Assembly: GCA_023402505.1 (NCBI GenBank)
Contig: JAEYGD010000475.1
Span: forward strand, 1 to 17,660
DNA from: Actinomycetes bacterium
GTDB lineage: Bacteria; Actinomycetota; Actinomycetes; Mycobacteriales; Micromonosporaceae
Length of the DNA stretch: 17,660 nt
Direction: 5' to 3'
The position numbers and the translations under genes are program-made. This document shows, in pieces, positions 15,021 through 17,660 of this stretch. Position 1 is the first letter of the stretch, and the number at the start of each line of letters is the position of its first letter. The notes beneath the pieces were generated by a model. The model saw only the letters and a list, made by a program, of their open reading frames with translations, was not told the origin of the DNA and ran no database searches.

Positions 15021-15059
15021 GGTCGGGCGGCGACGGGACCTGGATGCCGCCGCCCGACC
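15021..15059. terminator. Bidirectional hairpin between convergent ROK and DUF397 genes
   Basis: GGTCGGGCGGCG (15021-15032) pairs perfectly with CGCCGCCCGACC (15048-15059) across a 15-base loop. It lies between the ROK stop (14999) and the DUF397 stop (15069), so it can serve both transcripts. Confidence 0.75.
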
Positions 15060-15068
15060 GGTCGGTGG

Positions 15069-15269
15069 TCAGCGACGGGGCGGCCCGGCGGCGAAGGCCG
15101 CCCAGGCGTCCGGCGCGAAGAGCAGCACCGGGCCGTCCGGGTCCTTCGAGTCGCGGACGCCCACGGTGCGGGGCAGCGCCGCGATCTCGACGCACGCTCC
15201 CTCGTCGCCGCTGTGGCTGCTCTTGCGCCATCGGGCCCGGGTCAGCTCCGTGCTGATCGTCGGGGTCAT
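15069..15269 (-). CDS. DUF397 family small protein
   Basis: A 66-residue protein with the DUF397 pattern: WRKSSHSGDEGACVEIA near the N-terminus, VRDSKDPDGPVLLF in the middle and AWAAFAAG at the end. In actinomycetes such proteins are usually encoded beside an XRE-DUF5753 regulator and modulate it (for example the whiJ-type paralogues of Streptomyces, tied to development and antibiotic control). Here it starts four bases after the stop of exactly such a regulator, on the same strand. Biochemical function is not established; the partner role is inferred from context. Confidence 0.94.
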   Translation of the reverse strand: MTPTISTELTRARWRKSSHSGDEGACVEIAALPRTVGVRDSKDPDGPVLLFAPDAWAAFAAGPPRR

Positions 15270-15273
15270 CGTC

Positions 15274-16119
15274 CTACCGTCCCTTCATGAGTTGCCGGAG
15301 CTGGTCGCGGCTGGCAGCCGGACTGAGTGCCACGCTCCGCAGGTGCTCCATGATCTTGGTGCAGGTACGCAGGTCGCCCGGCCGGTCGAGGACCATCTGG
15401 CCGGCGACGGTCTCCACCGAGGCGATGATCGGGTCCTCGGGGTCGGCGAACTCCAGGATGTGCAGGGAGCCGCGGGTGCCCCGGTGGTAGCCGGCGGCCA
15501 GCGGGATCACCTGGACGGTGACGTTGGGCAGCTCGCCCATCTTGAGCAGGTGCTGCAGCTGCGCCTCCATCACGGTCCGGTCGCCCACCGGCCGCAGCAG
15601 CGCGCCCTCGTCGATGACGGCGTCGAAGATCGGCGGGTTGGCGGCGGTGAGGCGCTGCTGCCGGTCGAGCCGGAACTGCACCCGCTGCTCGACCTCGTCG
15701 TCCGGGAGGGTGTGCGGGCCGCCGCGCATCACGCCGCGGATGTAGTCGGCGGTCTGGAGCAGGCCCGGCACCACCGACGGCTCGAAGTTGGCGATGCCGG
15801 TGGCCTCGGCCTCCAGCGCGATGAAGTCGATGGTGCGCCGGTCCAACAGGTACGAGTAGGACACCCACCAGCCGGGTTTGCGCGCGTCCTTGGCCAGTTG
15901 CACGGCCGCCGCCACGTCCTCCGGAGCGACGCCGTAGAGCGTGAGGAGCGCGCGGACGGTCGCCGGGTTCACCAGCGTCTGCGCGTTCTCGTAGCGGGAC
16001 AGCGTGCTGCGGGTGCTGTTGATCTCGTCCGCCGCGGCCTCCAGCGTGAGACCGGCGGCCTCGCGGTGCGTCCGCAGGGCGATGCCGAGCCGGCGGGCGC
16101 GAGCGGTCTTGGGGGCCAT
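15274..16119 (-). CDS. XRE-family regulator with DUF5753 domain
   Basis: A 281-residue DNA-binding protein. Residues about 11-64 are a helix-turn-helix (LGIALRTHREAAGLTLEAAA, then STRSTLSRYE), and about 85-270 are DUF5753, recognised by GWWVSYSYLLD, IALEAEATGIANFEPSVVPG, LLQTADYIR and VTVQVIPLAAGYHRG. The ATG at 16119 is preceded by GAGGA and the protein then begins MAPKTARARR, with the helix-turn-helix in its normal place. It forms an operon with the DUF397 gene downstream. The family resembles Streptomyces WhiJ and AbaA-associated regulators. The target genes are unknown; a promoter shared with the divergent small gene is possible. Composition matches the rest of the window. Confidence 0.94.
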   Translation of the reverse strand: MAPKTARARRLGIALRTHREAAGLTLEAAADEINSTRSTLSRYENAQTLVNPATVRALLTLYGVAPEDVAAAVQLAKDARKPGWWVSYSYLLDRRTIDFIALEAEATGIANFEPSVVPGLLQTADYIRGVMRGGPHTLPDDEVEQRVQFRLDRQQRLTAANPPIFDAVIDEGALLRPVGDRTVMEAQLQHLLKMGELPNVTVQVIPLAAGYHRGTRGSLHILEFADPEDPIIASVETVAGQMVLDRPGDLRTCTKIMEHLRSVALSPAASRDQLRQLMKGR

Positions 16120-16190
16120 GGATCGATCCTCGCACATCTCCGGGAAGCTGTACATGAGAGAACGCGGTTGAGAGTTGCATTCACGGGTGT

Positions 16191-16213
16191 CTTGATGCCA
16201 GTCTGTCATCAAG
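16191..16213. promoter_or_regulatory. 7-bp inverted repeat upstream of the XRE gene, candidate operator
   Basis: CTTGATG (16191-16197) and CATCAAG (16207-16213) form a perfect inverted repeat with a nine-base spacer, 72 bases upstream of the XRE start. The arm-to-arm centre spacing is 16 bases, about one and a half helical turns. The left edge of the repeat could overlap the promoter of the XRE-DUF397 pair. XRE binding is a guess from position. Confidence 0.4.
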
Positions 16214-16272
16214 TCCTCACCGGCGGTTGTCGTGGCGACGGCGACGGTGAGCGACCCGGAGGGGATGGGGTG

Positions 16273-16311
16273 CGCGGCGATCGGGTTTCTCCCCCGTACC
16301 CGATCGCCGCG
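16273..16311 (+). promoter_or_regulatory. Perfect 14-bp hairpin in the leader of the small gene
   Basis: CGCGGCGATCGGGT (16273-16286) pairs exactly with ACCCGATCGCCGCG (16298-16311) around a pyrimidine-rich 11-base loop (TTCTCCCCCGT). It lies 38 bases before the GTG at 16350 and 161 bases upstream of the divergent XRE gene start. It is not a terminator of a known upstream plus-strand gene, since the nearest one (ROK) ends at 14999. It could be a leader structure, attenuator or operator. Roles are unproven. Confidence 0.6.
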
Positions 16312-16349
16312 TGCCACGCCCGGTGGCCCACCACCAGAAGGGACTCGAC

Positions 16350-16613
16350 GTGCGGACAGTCCAGCAGCCCCGAAACGAGCGCGCCAACGGCACGGCGCTG
16401 ACCCGCTTCCTGGTGGTGCTCACGGACGTGCGTTCCGACGACGGTGGCCGCGACGAACGCACCAGCCCGGAGCGGCGACGTCAGGTGGTGGGCGCGAGCA
16501 GCCGCGAGGCGGCCGACCGCATCGCGGGCGCCTTCATGGCGCTGGGCATGGTGCGGGCCGGCCGACAGCGGGTCAAGGTGATCGCCATCGGCCGGCGCAA
16601 CGCCGGGGGATAG
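16350..16613 (+). CDS. Small hypothetical protein
   Basis: An 87-residue protein I do not recognise. The sequence is hydrophilic and basic with no signal peptide, membrane segment or cysteine. A TALTRFLVVLTDVRSDDGG stretch, then RTSPERRRQVVGASSREAADRIAGAFMALGMVRAGRQRVKVIAIGRR, suggests an alpha/beta fold with a helix (about 47-68) and a closing strand. The GTG at 16350 has AGAAGGGA six bases upstream; an in-frame ATG at 16311 lies inside the hairpin and lacks support. It diverges from the XRE-DUF397 operon and converges on the AAA+ gene. Codon use looks like the neighbours: third positions are strongly G/C. I take it as a real gene with moderate certainty. Confidence 0.7.
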   Translation: MRTVQQPRNERANGTALTRFLVVLTDVRSDDGGRDERTSPERRRQVVGASSREAADRIAGAFMALGMVRAGRQRVKVIAIGRRNAGG

Positions 16614-16616
16614 ACG

Positions 16617-16636
16617 CCGGCCGGGGGGGTGGCCGG
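16617..16636. terminator. Short hairpin between convergent small gene and AAA+ gene
   Basis: CCGGCC (16617-16622) pairs with GGCCGG (16631-16636) around GGGGGGGT. It directly follows the TAG at 16611-16613 and is 23 bases before the AAA+ gene stop. CCCCGCGGGG (16638-16647) is an adjacent palindrome. The stem is short, so the call is tentative. Confidence 0.45.
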
Positions 16637-16658
16637 ACCCCGCGGGGCCGTCCCACAC

Positions 16659-17660
16659 TCACAGCAACCGGCGCTTCTTCAGGTACGCGACCAGATCGTC
16701 GTAGACGCCACCCTCGTTGGCGAACATCGCCACGTTGCGCGCGGTCGCCAGCCACGGCCGCGTCGACGGGCGGACCTCCTTCAGCGCCCGCTCCAGGTCG
16801 CGTTGCTCGATCATCCGCACCTCACCGGTCCGGACCGAGTCCGCCATCGCGAACTCGGCGGCCGTCTCGCACAGGTGCGCCAGGTCCGCCCCGGAGTAGT
16901 CCTCGGTGGCCGCGACCACCTTGCGCAGGTCGATGCCGGCGATCGGGCGTTCCCGCAGGTGGTACTCCAGGATGGACCGGCGGGCCTCGGCGTCCGGCGG
17001 CAGCACCAGCACCACCCGGTCGAGCCGACCCGGGCGGCGCAGCGCCGGGTCCACGTCCCACGGCGTGTTGGTGGCCGCGAGCACGAAGACACCCTCGTTG
17101 CTGCCCTCCATGCCGTCCAGTTCGGCCAGCAACTGGTTGCCGAGCGTCCGCATCGAACTCGAACTCACCTGGGACCGCTTGTGCCCGAGCGCGTCGACCT
17201 CGTCCAGGAAGAGCACGCAGGGCGCGTTGCGGCGGGCCGCCTGGAACAGCTCGTGCAGGTTACGTTCCGAGTTGCCCATCCACATGTCCAGCACGTCCAC
17301 GATCGACAGTGAGATGAACTTCGCGCCCATCTCACCGGCGACCGCCCGGGCCAGGAAGGTCTTGCCGCAGCCGGGTGGCCCGTAGAGCATCAGCCCGCCG
17401 CGAAGGCTCTTGCCGTACATCTTCCGCAGCTGCGGATTGCGCAGCGGGCCGAGGAAGGCCAGCTCCAGCCGCTCCTTGACGGCCGCCATCCCGCCGACGT
17501 CGGCCAGCCGGACCCCGGAGGCCTCGACGTCGTACACCCGGTCGGCGTCCCCGGTGACCGGCTCCGGCTCGTCGCCGGCCCGGGCGAAACGCGGCGGCAC
17601 GACCTCGGCCAGCTCCTGCTCGTAGGCGGCGAGCGGATCGTCGGCCGCGCCGGCCGGCGC
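16659..17660 (-). CDS. AAA+ ATPase, CDC48/Vps4-like, 5' end outside the window
   Basis: The visible 333 residues are the C-terminal part of a longer protein: the reading frame is open to the window edge, and an internal GTG at 17600 is not the start because the frame upstream (DDPLAAYEQELAEV) continues smoothly. Motifs are the N-terminal linker DVGGMAAVKERLELAFLGPL, Walker A GPPGCGKT (about 94-101), pore loop MWMGNSE, Walker B VLFLDEVDA (149-157), sensor ATNTPWDVDPALRRPGRLDR with arginine fingers, and sensor-2/helical lid EDYSGADLAHLCETAAEFA. This is the classic AAA clade (FtsH/CDC48/Vps4 type) without a protease domain. It likely remodels a protein substrate; which one is unknown. The N-terminal domain lies beyond the edge. 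Confidence 0.93.
   Translation of the reverse strand, partial: APAGAADDPLAAYEQELAEVVPPRFARAGDEPEPVTGDADRVYDVEASGVRLADVGGMAAVKERLELAFLGPLRNPQLRKMYGKSLRGGLMLYGPPGCGKTFLARAVAGEMGAKFISLSIVDVLDMWMGNSERNLHELFQAARRNAPCVLFLDEVDALGHKRSQVSSSSMRTLGNQLLAELDGMEGSNEGVFVLAATNTPWDVDPALRRPGRLDRVVLVLPPDAEARRSILEYHLRERPIAGIDLRKVVAATEDYSGADLAHLCETAAEFAMADSVRTGEVRMIEQRDLERALKEVRPSTRPWLATARNVAMFANEGGVYDDLVAYLKKRRLL

Noticed and set aside
16232..17317. Plus-strand open frame across the small gene and the AAA+ gene
   Set aside because: It overlaps the AAA+ ATPase, which has all its motifs, and consists of Arg/Pro-rich sequence.
1..17660. Insertion sequences, prophage genes, CRISPR arrays or biosynthetic core genes
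   Set aside because: No transposase, integrase, phage structural, Cas, polyketide or peptide synthetase domain is visible in any frame.

Overview
The window looks like core chromosome of a high-GC actinobacterium, most probably Micromonosporaceae (Micromonospora or a close relative). The reasons are the very high GC content, frequent GTG starts, GGAGG-type ribosome sites, a HU protein with a long Lys/Ala tail, an XRE-DUF5753/DUF397 pair, and a gene order that largely matches a block I know from Mycobacterium tuberculosis (tRNA-Glu, IclR regulator, leuC, leuD, hupB, mutT1, ppk1, fbiD, gpsA). The genus is an inference; the actinobacterial origin is secure.

Layout. Positions 1-36 are the 3' end of a tRNA, very probably tRNA-Glu, followed by a 16-bp hairpin. 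Positions 83-251 hold no gene: a C-rich tract, an 18-bp inverted repeat and a G-rich tract. From 252 to 3036 lie the IclR-type regulator ndgR (minus strand) and, divergent from it across a short promoter region, leuC-leuD for leucine synthesis. The HU gene follows with its own promoter and terminator, then a membrane protein fused to an endonuclease/exonuclease/phosphatase domain. From 6049 to 10104 a minus-strand cluster reads cofC/fbiD (coenzyme F420 synthesis), a small degenerate cold-shock-like protein, ppk1 (polyphosphate kinase) and a mutT1-type Nudix/histidine-phosphatase protein. Divergent from it, 10237-13851 is a tight plus-strand chain: plsC-like acyltransferase, gpsA, a cystathionine gamma-lyase-like enzyme and a PrmC-related methyltransferase. 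A separate ROK-family gene follows.

The last 2.6 kb is more accessory in character: a DUF397 protein and its XRE-DUF5753 regulator (minus strand), a divergent gene for an unrecognised 87-residue protein preceded by a perfect 14-bp hairpin, and the 3' part of an AAA+ ATPase gene that runs off the right edge.

How the genes work together. NdgR probably controls leuCD. PlsC and GpsA both act in phosphatidic acid formation. CofC belongs to F420 synthesis. PPK1 and the MutT1-like protein both handle nucleotide and polyphosphate chemistry. The DUF397/XRE pair is a typical actinomycete regulatory module. I see no insertion sequence, prophage, CRISPR array or secondary-metabolite core gene. The best candidates for something undescribed are the degenerate cold-shock protein between cofC and ppk, the 87-residue protein with its hairpin leader, the membrane-EEP fusion and the palindromic element next to the tRNA.
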